From UBA2336 sp964404445 (GTDB taxonomy: Bacteria; Bacteroidota; Bacteroidia; Cytophagales; Cyclobacteriaceae): a DNA stretch of 64,000 bases. The notes beneath the pieces were generated by a model. It saw only the letters and a list, made by a program, of their open reading frames with translations, made no database searches and had not been told where the DNA came from. Where the stretch lies: NCBI GenBank assembly GCA_964404445.1, contig CAYOJW010000002.1, positions 674,827 to 738,826 on the forward strand, written 5' to 3'. A program made the position numbers and the translations under genes. Shown one piece after another: positions 8,716-16,692 of this stretch. How positions within the stretch are numbered: position 1 is the first letter of the stretch; each line of letters starts with the position of its first letter.

Positions 8716-10476
8716 CTACTTCTTCACTACCGTAAACTCTACCCTTCGGTTGTTGGCACGGCCTTCGTCTGTATCGTTGGTATCGATGGGTTTGCTTTCG
8801 CCATACCCGTGCGCGGTTAACCGGTATGCATCAATACCCTGACTTACAATATAATCCACCACCGACTGCGAACGGCCTTGTGATAAATTCAGGTTATACT
8901 CATCCGACCCTTTGCTGTCGGTATGGCCTGATATTTCAATCTCTACGCTTGGATTACTCTTTAAAAAATCAACCACCTTATTCAATTCGGTAAACGATTC
9001 TTTTTTAAGCGTGGTTTTATCGAAATCGAAATAAATGTTTTTCAACCGAACGGTTAACCCTACTTCAATAGGTTGCAGGTAGAAATCTTTAATGATGGGC
9101 GTGGTTTCTTCGTCCACAACCTCTACGCTGTCGGTCGCGTTCAGGTAACCTTCTGCCGAAGCCGTAAACCTGTACGTGCCCAGATCTTTAATTTCGCGTT
9201 CGTACTTTCCGCCACCGGCCGCCATTGTAAAGTTTACGTTACGATTGTGTTTTAAGGTTGTCGCTACTTTTGCAGTAATAGGTGTATTGGTTTTGCTATC
9301 ATACACCGTACCGGCCAACATGAGTTTTTTTGCGATGGGTGTCAGGTAAATATCCACAACCACAGTTGTATCTTTTCCCATATTGGCGGGTAGGGTTAGC
9401 GAAATATCTTTCGGTAAAAAGCCTGCTTGTGTAGCGTTAATGGTGTAAACCGTTACTTCGGGTATGCGTGTTTCAAACTTACCGGCTGTTGTCGATTTCA
9501 AATTAACGGGCTGCACATTTGCCGGTGTTAACACAATGTTTGCCTGAACGGGCTGTTGATTTTTCTCATTATATACTGTTCCGGAAACGGTAATGCGAAT
9601 GTCGCGCGGAACTAATTTAAAAATATCGAGGTTGCCGCCATCCATCGTACTGTTGGCTCGGCTGGTAAACACATTGCCTGCTTTATCGATACAGAAATAA
9701 AATTCATCGGCAGCGGTATTAATGGGCGGCCCCATGTTTTCGGGCGTGCTCCAGTTTTGCCAGGTGTCATCTAAACGTGTGGACTTGTAAATATCGGCCT
9801 TACCTCTTTTACCGGGCACGTTGCGGTCGCTGGCGAAGTACAATGTTTTATCGTCAAACGAGATAAACGGGCCGAAATCATCATCGCGTACCGAGATATT
9901 CAATTTTTTGGGGGTTGTCCAACCGTTTGCTTCGAGGTTGCTAATGTACAACTGACTGCGCGGGCCTTGTGGTGTTGTTCCGAAGAAAATAATCATGTGT
10001 TTACCATCAGACGACATACTGGCTCCATAGAATTTTCCTTTATTCATTTCTTTAAAGCCGGGTACGTTTAGCTCGGTAATTGCACCGCCTGTATTAACAA
10101 CCGAAAATCCTTTAGAGTCTTTCGTGCGACCGCCTTTAATAAACAACGAACCATCGGGCAATACACTAAACACCTGGTTGCTGCGATGAATATTAAAGGG
10201 TGCCGTTAAATGCCTGGCAGGCCCCCACTCTCCTTTTTCATCTAAGGTTGACATCCATATATCATCGCTGCCTTCTTTGCCGAAAGTGTTTTCGGGATGG
10301 TTGTGTACAAAAAAATACAGTTGCCGGCCATCCTGCGAAATAATAGGGGCTGCCTCGTGGTAATGTGTGTTAACCTGCTTGCCCAACTTTACTAATTCGT
10401 ACCGGGGTGCGAACTCCTGAGCGTTAAGAATACACGATATGATTAAGCCAAGAACAACGAATATGTATTTTTTCAT
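8716..10476 (-). CDS. OmpA-family protein with PD40 propeller
   Basis: The order is: signal peptide (about 1-19), a beta-propeller region with PD40/WD40-like repeats (about 25-275, e.g. DDFGPFISFDDKTLYFASDR), two carboxypeptidase-regulatory-like domains (about 290-470), and a C-terminal OmpA peptidoglycan-binding domain (IYFDFDKTTLKKES ... EISGHTDSKGSDEYN ... NRRVEF). It likely anchors to the cell wall from the outer membrane; relatives include type IX secretion or gliding accessory proteins such as PorE-like proteins. MKKYIF at 10476 is preferred over the ATG at 10491. It begins just downstream of the small membrane gene, probably co-transcribed. Confidence 0.88.
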   Translation of the reverse strand: MKKYIFVVLGLIISCILNAQEFAPRYELVKLGKQVNTHYHEAAPIISQDGRQLYFFVHNHPENTFGKEGSDDIWMSTLDEKGEWGPARHLTAPFNIHRSNQVFSVLPDGSLFIKGGRTKDSKGFSVVNTGGAITELNVPGFKEMNKGKFYGASMSSDGKHMIIFFGTTPQGPRSQLYISNLEANGWTTPKKLNISVRDDDFGPFISFDDKTLYFASDRNVPGKRGKADIYKSTRLDDTWQNWSTPENMGPPINTAADEFYFCIDKAGNVFTSRANSTMDGGNLDIFKLVPRDIRITVSGTVYNEKNQQPVQANIVLTPANVQPVNLKSTTAGKFETRIPEVTVYTINATQAGFLPKDISLTLPANMGKDTTVVVDIYLTPIAKKLMLAGTVYDSKTNTPITAKVATTLKHNRNVNFTMAAGGGKYEREIKDLGTYRFTASAEGYLNATDSVEVVDEETTPIIKDFYLQPIEVGLTVRLKNIYFDFDKTTLKKESFTELNKVVDFLKSNPSVEIEISGHTDSKGSDEYNLNLSQGRSQSVVDYIVSQGIDAYRLTAHGYGESKPIDTNDTDEGRANNRRVEFTVVKK

Positions 10477-10491
10477 GTTGCGAAATATCAA

Positions 10492-10923
10492 TTAAAACAG
10501 ACCGGGGCCGTTCGTTGAAAGCAATGCCACTGCGATGAGCAACAACGCGATAAGGTTAAAAATAAAAAGCCGTTTATGTTTAGCCCCTGAATTCGACATT
10601 TTTTTTGCCGAAGTACGGGCAACGGTAATCAGCACAATGGCGATTAGCATCATAAAGATGTGTTCGACCGTCCAATAGCGTACCGTAGCGTTGCTCATCG
10701 TACCGCTGTTAAACTGAACTTTGACACTCACAAAATACAAAATCAGCCCAAGCAAAAGGTGCAAATGTGTGGTGATAAACAATGCCAGGCTCAGCTTGTT
10801 ATCGGTAGCGGTGTAGTTTTTTTTGCCAACCCAGCCGATCAGCGAGGTAATAATCACCACCACCAACAGAATAAGCACGAAATAACGGAGATACGAATGA
10901 GAATGGAGTAAACCGGTGTACAT
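10492..10923 (-). CDS. Small four-helix membrane protein (cytochrome-b-like annotation in relatives)
   Basis: The 143-residue protein has four hydrophobic helices (about 10-32, 45-65, 82-102, 117-137). It carries several histidines on helices or their ends (LHSHSYLRY, THLHLLLG, EHIFMM), the pattern that leads relatives to be labelled 'cytochrome B'. Heme binding is not shown by the sequence. It is followed immediately by the OmpA/PD40 gene on the same strand. Confidence 0.7.
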   Translation of the reverse strand: MYTGLLHSHSYLRYFVLILLVVVIITSLIGWVGKKNYTATDNKLSLALFITTHLHLLLGLILYFVSVKVQFNSGTMSNATVRYWTVEHIFMMLIAIVLITVARTSAKKMSNSGAKHKRLFIFNLIALLLIAVALLSTNGPGLF

Positions 10924-11037
10924 AAATTTTAGATTTTAAGGGCAAAATAATACAGTCTGCCCAAAGTTGCGAGGTAATAGCGCAACAGTGCCTTAAATAG
11001 TCTGTAAAAAGCTATATTTTTGGTAATTCCTTCACCT

Positions 11038-11997
11038 ATGAACCGTTTTTTAGTCACTTTTTTCGTGCTGCTGCCCGCTTTATTGCAGGCGCAGAACGAT
11101 ACCGAACCTCAGCCCGATACGGTAGTTATGGGCGCATACATTATCAGTGTGCACGATATTGATTTCCACAATACCGAATATACCTCGCGTTTCTGGTTGT
11201 GGGTATTGTACAAGAACAATAACAAGTTCGATTTTCCTAAGCAAATCGACATACCCAACGCCAAAGACATTGCCGAACCTGAAATTATATCCGACACCAT
11301 CGGCAACAACATTTGGCAACTGCTGAAGATGAAGAGCGTGATGAAACAAAACTGGAAGGTGAAAGATTTTCCGTTCGATAAGCAACGGCTGATTGTTCAT
11401 GTTGAAAACTCTATTTACGACCGCAACAGTTTGGTGTTTGTGCCCGACTCGCTCGGAAGCTCGTACGACCGCGAAATGACTATTGACGGCTGGACAATTA
11501 CCGACTTTAAAGTTACAGGCGGAACGAAAGAATATACCACGGTATTTGGCGACCCTTCGTCTGATATGCTGCACTCTGAATACGCCTCTTTTAATATTGA
11601 GATTGACATCGAACGTAACGCCTGGGGATTGTTTATGAAAATCTTCATCGGCATGTACATCGCCTTTATGATTTCGGTGTTGAGCTTTACCCCGCAGCCT
11701 ACCGAATTAGAGCCGCGTTTCGGACTGCCCGTTGGCGGGTTGTTCGCGGCAGTCGGTAACAAGTATATTATCGACTCGTTACTGCCTGAGTCTTCTTCGT
11801 TTACGTTGGTCGATTCGCTTCATGCCGCCACTTTCTTAGTCATCTTTGCTACGTTGTTAACCTCCGCCATATCGCTTGTTTATCACGAAAAAGGCAAACA
11901 TGCCCTTTGCGGAAAAGTAAATTACTGGGGATCGCGCATTGTAATTGCCGCATACATTATTGTAAACGTGGTATTGATTGGGCTTGCGGTTCGATAA
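11038..11997 (+). CDS. Pentameric ligand-gated ion channel (Cys-loop superfamily) homologue
   Basis: The 319-residue protein has a signal peptide (1-19), an extracellular beta-sandwich (about 25-193) and four C-terminal membrane helices (about 196-217, 228-249, 259-283, 299-317), the layout of prokaryotic pLGICs such as GLIC and ELIC. The sandwich contains FWLWVLYKN (52-60) and FPFDKQRL (111-118), the superfamily FPFDxQ element, with no flanking cysteine pair, as in bacterial members. The first helix is followed by an M2-like segment GLPVGGLFAAVGNKYIIDS. A TTG at 11020 is in frame, but the ATG at 11038 starts the signal peptide. The ligand and ion are unknown. Confidence 0.78.
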   Translation: MNRFLVTFFVLLPALLQAQNDTEPQPDTVVMGAYIISVHDIDFHNTEYTSRFWLWVLYKNNNKFDFPKQIDIPNAKDIAEPEIISDTIGNNIWQLLKMKSVMKQNWKVKDFPFDKQRLIVHVENSIYDRNSLVFVPDSLGSSYDREMTIDGWTITDFKVTGGTKEYTTVFGDPSSDMLHSEYASFNIEIDIERNAWGLFMKIFIGMYIAFMISVLSFTPQPTELEPRFGLPVGGLFAAVGNKYIIDSLLPESSSFTLVDSLHAATFLVIFATLLTSAISLVYHEKGKHALCGKVNYWGSRIVIAAYIIVNVVLIGLAVR

Positions 11998-12029
11998 AAA
12001 ATGTTTCGTTGCCCGAAGCCATCCGCACC

Positions 12030-12695
12030 ATGAGTTTTTCAAAACACATACTATCGTTTTATAAATCGCTTGCGATAAAAGCCCCACTCCCGAAAGGTGT
12101 GGAAACGCTCAATCCGTACCACGATGCAAATGCTTTTGAACTTTGTGAAAAATTTTACACCCGGTTTTATAACGACACTGCCGAACGCACTATTATTATC
12201 GGGATTAATCCGGGGAGGTTTGGCGGGGGTATTACCGGCATACCGTTTACCGATCCGATCCGGCTCGAAAAATCTTGCGGCATTGCCAATACGCTCGATA
12301 AAAAACCAGAGTTGTCATCTGATTTTATTTATCGCATGGTCGAAGCGTATGGCGGTGTCAATGAATTTTATTCAAAATTTTTCTTCAGTGCTGTTTCACC
12401 GCTTGGCTTTACGAAAGACGGTAAAAACTTGAATTATTACGATCAGAAAGATTTACAGGAAGCTGTTTACGATTTTATCGTTCAATCGCTTCAACAACAA
12501 CTTGATTTTGGTATCAACCGAAAAACGGCTTTTTGTCTGGGTGAAGGGCAGAACTATAAGTTTTTGCTTCAGCTCAACAACAAGCAACGCTTTTTTAACG
12601 AAGTGATACCGCTGCCCCACCCCCGGTTTATTATGCAGTACCGCAGAAAACGGTTGGATGAGTTTATCGCGCACTATATAAGCACGCTTGTTTAA
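12030..12695 (+). CDS. SMUG1-like uracil-DNA glycosylase family protein (DUF4918)
   Basis: The 221-residue protein shows the uracil-DNA glycosylase motif 1 as IIIGINPGRFGGGITGIPF (about residues 54-72), close to the GMNPGPFGMxQTGVPFG form of SMUG1, and motif 2 near the end as PLPHPRF (about 197-203). It matches the DUF4918 family, treated as single-strand-selective glycosylase relatives that excise damaged uracil from DNA. The ATG at 12030 gives the family N-terminus; the frame stays open further upstream inside the channel gene. The exact substrate is unproven. Confidence 0.8.
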   Translation: MSFSKHILSFYKSLAIKAPLPKGVETLNPYHDANAFELCEKFYTRFYNDTAERTIIIGINPGRFGGGITGIPFTDPIRLEKSCGIANTLDKKPELSSDFIYRMVEAYGGVNEFYSKFFFSAVSPLGFTKDGKNLNYYDQKDLQEAVYDFIVQSLQQQLDFGINRKTAFCLGEGQNYKFLLQLNNKQRFFNEVIPLPHPRFIMQYRRKRLDEFIAHYISTLV

Positions 12696-12698
12696 ATA

Positions 12699-12743
12699 TT
12701 TCACGCAAAGAGCACAAAGGTAATGCGCAAAGAGCGCAATGAT
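12699..12743. repeat. Left inverted flank of the GxxExxY unit
   Basis: The sequence repeats cgcaaagagc-type words (cacgcaaagagcacaaagg, then gcgcaaagagcgcaa). It is the inverted partner of 13156-13177: read in opposite directions, tttc-cgcaaag-gc-caaag agrees at 18 of 21 positions, the three differences being transitions. It lies between the glycosylase stop and the GxxExxY stop. Confidence 0.6.
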
Positions 12744-13124
12744 CTATAAACCATTAACTAACCGGTGAATTCCGTCTTTTACAACTTTAGTATTGAAGTT
12801 GATCAATAATGCCAGTTTTTTATCAGACAACTTCAAGTAGGTAAGTGTTTGAGCAAAATGAACAGGTGCCAGCAATTCTATGGATTTGATTTCTACGATT
12901 ACCTTACCTTCAACGAGCATATCCAACCGATAACCCACATCTTGTTTTATACCTTTATAAATCAAAGGCATAGGAACCTGAGTTTTTATTTCAAGTCCGG
13001 CTTCGTGCAAGTCGAAAGCCAAAGCTGTCTCATAAACTGATTCTAACAAACCGGGTCCTAACGTCTTGTGTAGCTCAATAGCACACCCGATAATTCTGTG
13101 CGATATTTCATTTTCCGTGATCAT
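12744..13124 (-). CDS. GxxExxY protein
   Basis: The 126-residue protein carries the name-giving motif GLLESVYE (G-x-x-E-x-x-Y, about residues 25-31) and a PD-(D/E)XK-like core: YRLDMLVEGKVIVEIKS, with the D and the ExK dyad, which suggests a nuclease-type fold. These genes occur scattered, often many per genome, in Bacteroidetes and are commonly bounded by short repeats, as here. The role is unknown. It is convergent with the glycosylase and is probably an independent small mobile or selfish unit. Confidence 0.85.
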   Translation of the reverse strand: MITENEISHRIIGCAIELHKTLGPGLLESVYETALAFDLHEAGLEIKTQVPMPLIYKGIKQDVGYRLDMLVEGKVIVEIKSIELLAPVHFAQTLTYLKLSDKKLALLINFNTKVVKDGIHRLVNGL

Positions 13125-13155
13125 ACTTTAATTTGAAAAATGCTGATCAAAAAAA

Positions 13156-13177
13156 ACTTTGCGCCCTTTGCGCGAAA
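13156..13177. repeat. Right inverted flank of the GxxExxY unit
   Basis: The sequence actttgcgccctttgcgcg followed by an A-run is the inverted partner of 12699-12719. Together they bracket the 381-bp GxxExxY gene and its upstream region, giving a unit of about 480 bp. Confidence 0.55.
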
Positions 13178-13185
13178 AAAACATA

Positions 13186-14655
13186 CTACTTCGCCTTCGT
13201 TACCTTAGCCGGGCCGGCATAAATCGGGATTTTGATTCTTCGGCCGTTCGATTTTGTAATGGAGTTCTCTTTTCTACCGAATACCATCTCACGACAGTTC
13301 GCACTACCGCACGTGCAGGCAAACGGCTCGATGTTCTGATCGAGAAATAACGCATAGTCTAACGTTAGCTCTTCGCCTTCGGCAATGTTGCGGATGGCCA
13401 CTACGTTCAACCCAATGTATGCCGTGTTTGCATCGCAGCTATGGTTTTGAGGTGCCCAGTTTACCGGGTTCTCATCCCACAAAATGTAAACCTCTTTGCT
13501 GATAGGATAAGCATAATGTTTGAAGTCGGTTTTCTGCCGATCATTCCAGTGTGCATCCACAAATTTTTTGGAAATAATGCGCTGCGCCATGCCCTCGCCT
13601 CCAAAAATGATTTCTCCTTTTTTAATCGACTGGCTTGCAAAAATTCCATAACCCGAAAGGGCGCTACCTTTCAGTCTGTATTTTTTCTGTTTCGCACGAT
13701 GGCGGGCAATGCCTTCGTTGATGATGTTCTGTAAAAAACCGCTTTTGCCTGCGGGATCAAAATTCAGAATAAAGTCGGCCGAGCCCTGGTACTCATCTTC
13801 ATAAAAAGCCGAACACGTAAAGTTGATTTCCAGGAAATAAATATCATTGTTATCATCCATGCGGAAATCAAGACGGGCATACCCAACACCGCCAAACGCG
13901 GTAAAAATTTGTTCGGTTGCTTTACGCAATGCCTTTTCGGCTTTTGCATCTTTACAGGGCACGTTACAATCGGGGTGCAGCTCCGATGTTTTCAGCGCAT
14001 ACGTTTTAAAAGCCCGCCCTTTCGGAAAAAGATATTCAACCGGCTTGTATGTAGTACAACCCTTGCCTTCGGCATTGGCGCTTACCAATACCGTAAACTC
14101 ACGACCGGCAATGTATTGCTCTACCAGAATTTCAGGGTATTCGGCCAGAATAGCGCTGATCTTTGCTTTCAGCTCTTCCTCATTGTTCACCAGCGATTTT
14201 TCATCTACCCCCAGACTATCGCCCGCTTTGGCCGGTTTGATAAACATCGGGAAGTTAAGGCGTTTCATTACCTCGTTAACATCGCTTAATGATGTAACCT
14301 CTACCGAAGCCGGGGTTTTCACGCCTGCGGTATAGGCCACATACTTCATCAATGGCTTTGGCGGATCGTACAATACAGCATTCGGGCCGGTATAGGGCAG
14401 GTTCAATAAATCAAGCGTGTTAATCACATCGATTGACGGAACTTCCCACTCCAAATATCCTTCGCACAGGTTTACGAAAATATCGTAGCCCTTGGTGCTC
14501 AGTTCTTTCAACTGTTTGTATGTGGTGAGTTTGTTCAATAAAACATGATCGACCTCGTGCTGCGGAAGCAAACTTGACAGGTTACGCTGCGGATCATAGT
14601 TTTTGTAATCAACATTAGTGGTCGAGTAATCGGGTTGTAGCACGCAAACTTTCAT
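13186..14655 (-). CDS. ATP-grasp ligase fused to a SET domain
   Basis: The N-terminal 320 residues are a D-Ala-D-Ala-ligase-like ATP-grasp: K140 (FIKPAKAGDSLGV), LVEQYIAGREFTV (177-189), and the metal-binding end RLDFRMD with D263 and FLEINFT with E276 and N278. Residues about 327-460 form a SET domain with post-SET cysteines: GIFASQSIKKGEI, NHSCDAN (404-410), GEELTLDY (427-434, probable catalytic Tyr434), CTCGSANC (447-454, likely zinc ligands). The protein therefore combines a carboxylate-amine/thiol ligase fold with a SAM-dependent lysine-methyltransferase fold. It is the last gene of a three-gene operon, 22 bases after the ATP-grasp gene. Substrates are unknown. A cell-wall D-Ala ligase is unlikely, given the operon and fusion. 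Confidence 0.85.
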   Translation of the reverse strand: MKVCVLQPDYSTTNVDYKNYDPQRNLSSLLPQHEVDHVLLNKLTTYKQLKELSTKGYDIFVNLCEGYLEWEVPSIDVINTLDLLNLPYTGPNAVLYDPPKPLMKYVAYTAGVKTPASVEVTSLSDVNEVMKRLNFPMFIKPAKAGDSLGVDEKSLVNNEEELKAKISAILAEYPEILVEQYIAGREFTVLVSANAEGKGCTTYKPVEYLFPKGRAFKTYALKTSELHPDCNVPCKDAKAEKALRKATEQIFTAFGGVGYARLDFRMDDNNDIYFLEINFTCSAFYEDEYQGSADFILNFDPAGKSGFLQNIINEGIARHRAKQKKYRLKGSALSGYGIFASQSIKKGEIIFGGEGMAQRIISKKFVDAHWNDRQKTDFKHYAYPISKEVYILWDENPVNWAPQNHSCDANTAYIGLNVVAIRNIAEGEELTLDYALFLDQNIEPFACTCGSANCREMVFGRKENSITKSNGRRIKIPIYAGPAKVTKAK

Positions 14656-14677
14656 CTGTTAACGCTTGGTTGGTTGA

Positions 14678-15832
14678 TTAATTTACCGGATGACGCCTGA
14701 TGGCATCATCGAGAATTTCAAGTATGAGTTGGGTGAATGATTTTTGATCGAACCGTAAAATAGCACCGATCGAAGTATAGTCTTCGTCTTCGCTTAAACC
14801 GCACTGGGCGTTGATCTCCAACACGTACAGCTTACCGGTTTGCTTATCCATACGGATGTCGAGGCGGCCGTAGCCCATGCCGCCCACGGCTGCAAAGGCT
14901 TTCATACTGATTTCTTTCAATGCGGAAATCAGGGCATCATCGGCTTGATGATAATTATACAAATGCCCCTGTTCGGGCATAGGTTTTTCGTTATCGTAAG
15001 TTTCCCACAAACGGTCGAATGAAAGGAACTGTTCTTTCTCCGGCAAGGAGGCATGAAACACCCGTTCGACAGGTGTATAACAATGAAGGCTTTCCGGATG
15101 GGTGGAAGAACCCACAACAAGCGTGGTAAATTCGCGGCCATTGATAAACGCTTCTACGAAAATTCCGCCCGCGTCAAGTTTCCAGCCACGATAGCCCTTG
15201 CGCATTTCTTCGATAATAGCCGTGAACTCAGCTTCGGTAGTAACCACATTTTTTACCGTTAAGCCCATACTGCCGGCCGATATAGCAGGCTTCACCATCA
15301 GGGTTGAGCCGATTTGCTCAAACATCGACACAACGTTTGTTTCGTTTGTACCGATAACCCTCCACGCGGGAGTTGGCACACCATGCTTGTCAAAAGCTTC
15401 CTTCATCGGGATTTTTGACGTGGTGATGTCGTAAAAGAAATCGTTGGAGCCGGTATAAATAAGATTGTGTTTTTCTAACGCGGCTATCACTGAAATGCCC
15501 GGTACGGCATTCGACTCATCGCCATCGCACAGGTTAATGACGATGGGCGTTTTTTCGGTTTCAAATTGGGCTATTTCGCGAATGGTTTTTTCGATGTCGG
15601 GCATGGTAACGTTCACCCATTTCCACTCGCAGGCAATTTCGCTGAAAACTTTTGTGTATTCGGCTATGCTTTGGGTATAGTCGTAATAATATTGAAGATT
15701 CGGGTCTTCGGTTTTCAGAAAGGGCGCAAGCACCCATACCAGATACTGGTCTTTGTTATTCAGAAAACCTTTACGGCTAAAATCCTGATCAGGAGGAGGT
15801 TTCAGGCTTAAATCGACCCCGATGGTATTCAT
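14678..15832 (-). CDS. ATP-grasp ligase, D-Ala-D-Ala-ligase-like
   Basis: The 384-residue protein has the ATP-grasp core: K181 in MVKPAISAGSMG, the FVEAFINGREFTTLV segment (225-239), GYGRLDIRMD with D325, and YVLEINAQCGLS with E339 and N341. An N-terminal Rossmann-like part includes IVINLCDGDESNAVPG, parallel to VNLCEGYLEWEVPS in the fused paralogue downstream. It begins two bases after the SET gene's stop. The pair of related ligases suggests two successive or heterodimeric ligation steps on one substrate; this is inference. Confidence 0.85.
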   Translation of the reverse strand: MNTIGVDLSLKPPPDQDFSRKGFLNNKDQYLVWVLAPFLKTEDPNLQYYYDYTQSIAEYTKVFSEIACEWKWVNVTMPDIEKTIREIAQFETEKTPIVINLCDGDESNAVPGISVIAALEKHNLIYTGSNDFFYDITTSKIPMKEAFDKHGVPTPAWRVIGTNETNVVSMFEQIGSTLMVKPAISAGSMGLTVKNVVTTEAEFTAIIEEMRKGYRGWKLDAGGIFVEAFINGREFTTLVVGSSTHPESLHCYTPVERVFHASLPEKEQFLSFDRLWETYDNEKPMPEQGHLYNYHQADDALISALKEISMKAFAAVGGMGYGRLDIRMDKQTGKLYVLEINAQCGLSEDEDYTSIGAILRFDQKSFTQLILEILDDAIRRHPVN

Positions 15833-15833
15833 A

Positions 15834-16370
15834 TCAGCTTCTTGAAGCCAGTTTTTGCTGGATGAAATCGGTAAACCTATACCTTCTTACCTGCACATCG
15901 GTAAGGTATTTAGCTCCTTTAATTTCGCCAACGCAGTTTTTGCTTCCGCAATTACACTGAAACGACTGATCCATGTCCCACTCGGCCGAAGGGTAGAAGA
16001 AACGGAGTTCTTCACCATCCTCGATGGCTTTCAGCGCGATTAACCGCAGACTGGTGGTGTCGAAAAAACAGTTGGGGTCACAGCCATGGTTGATGCACTC
16101 TAAGTATTCGGGGAAGAGTTCTACGTGTTCGGTATCACTTAACTGAACCGTTAGGTAGCTGGGCGTTGAATACATGGCACGCCAGCCAAACTCAGAGATG
16201 ATCTCACCGGAAACAAAGCTTTTACGCGAAAACAACGAACGGTTATTAGCCAGGATGTCGGTGCGTACTTCGGCAATTTCGGTGGGAACAACAGCGGTAA
16301 TCACATTTGAATGGTTTGATTCACCATTCTTTTGGGCAGGAGCATTGCCCTTACTGGTTTGAAAGCTCAT
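15834..16370 (-). CDS. Stand-alone SET domain protein
   Basis: The 178-residue protein is a compact SET domain: an N-terminal strand pair with RSLFSRKSFVSGEIIS, the knot segment INHGCDPNCFF (93-103), GEELRFFYPSAEWD (119-132, with Tyr126 at the catalytic position) and a post-SET CNCGSKNC (139-146). It lacks the larger I-SET insertions of histone methyltransferases, so a small protein or peptide is the likely substrate. It is the first gene of the operon with the two ATP-grasp genes. The first 25 residues are Ser/Asn/Gln-rich and probably disordered. Confidence 0.85.
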   Translation of the reverse strand: MSFQTSKGNAPAQKNGESNHSNVITAVVPTEIAEVRTDILANNRSLFSRKSFVSGEIISEFGWRAMYSTPSYLTVQLSDTEHVELFPEYLECINHGCDPNCFFDTTSLRLIALKAIEDGEELRFFYPSAEWDMDQSFQCNCGSKNCVGEIKGAKYLTDVQVRRYRFTDFIQQKLASRS

Positions 16371-16692
16371 AGGTAGTGGTTGTTTGAGGCTTTGTTAAAC
16401 TCGTAAGCATTTTATTACAGATGCCCGCATGACTTGAAGCTATACTTCCGGTTCAATCGGCCATCTATACTATAAATGTACGTGTATAGAATCTGTTTAT
16501 CCAAATTATGAAGCGTGAATTATCATAACATCAATGGCTTAGATCATTTAATCACTCATTAGCATGATAAAACGTAAAAGTGTTTTGCTTAAAGTGTTCG
16601 TTAATCCATAACATCTTAACCTGACGGGGTGTTCGTATCGGCAGGTTACCCCATAGTATGTTTTAATTGTTGGCCGCTGACATAGCTGCGGT
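16371..16692. other. 322-bp intergenic leader of the SET/ATP-grasp operon
   Basis: This AT-rich gap lies downstream of the histidine kinase and upstream of the SET gene, both on the minus strand, so it should hold the SET operon promoter. I see no convincing TTTG/TAnnTTTG pair. Near its kinase-side end, the words CCTG (16620-16623), GGGGT (16626-16630), CAGG (16642-16645) and ACCCC (16648-16652) are interleaved complements, able to form a hairpin or a small H-type pseudoknot. No T-run follows, so it is not an ordinary terminator. Confidence 0.45.

Noticed and set aside
13847..14335. 162-codon plus-strand frame inside the ATP-grasp/SET gene
   Set aside because: Antisense shadow of a well-supported coding region; the composition follows the complementary codons.
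14678..15832. ATP-grasp gene as the cell-wall D-Ala-D-Ala ligase (ddl)
   Set aside because: It is paired with a paralogue and SET domains and lies away from mur genes, so naming it ddl would be misleading.
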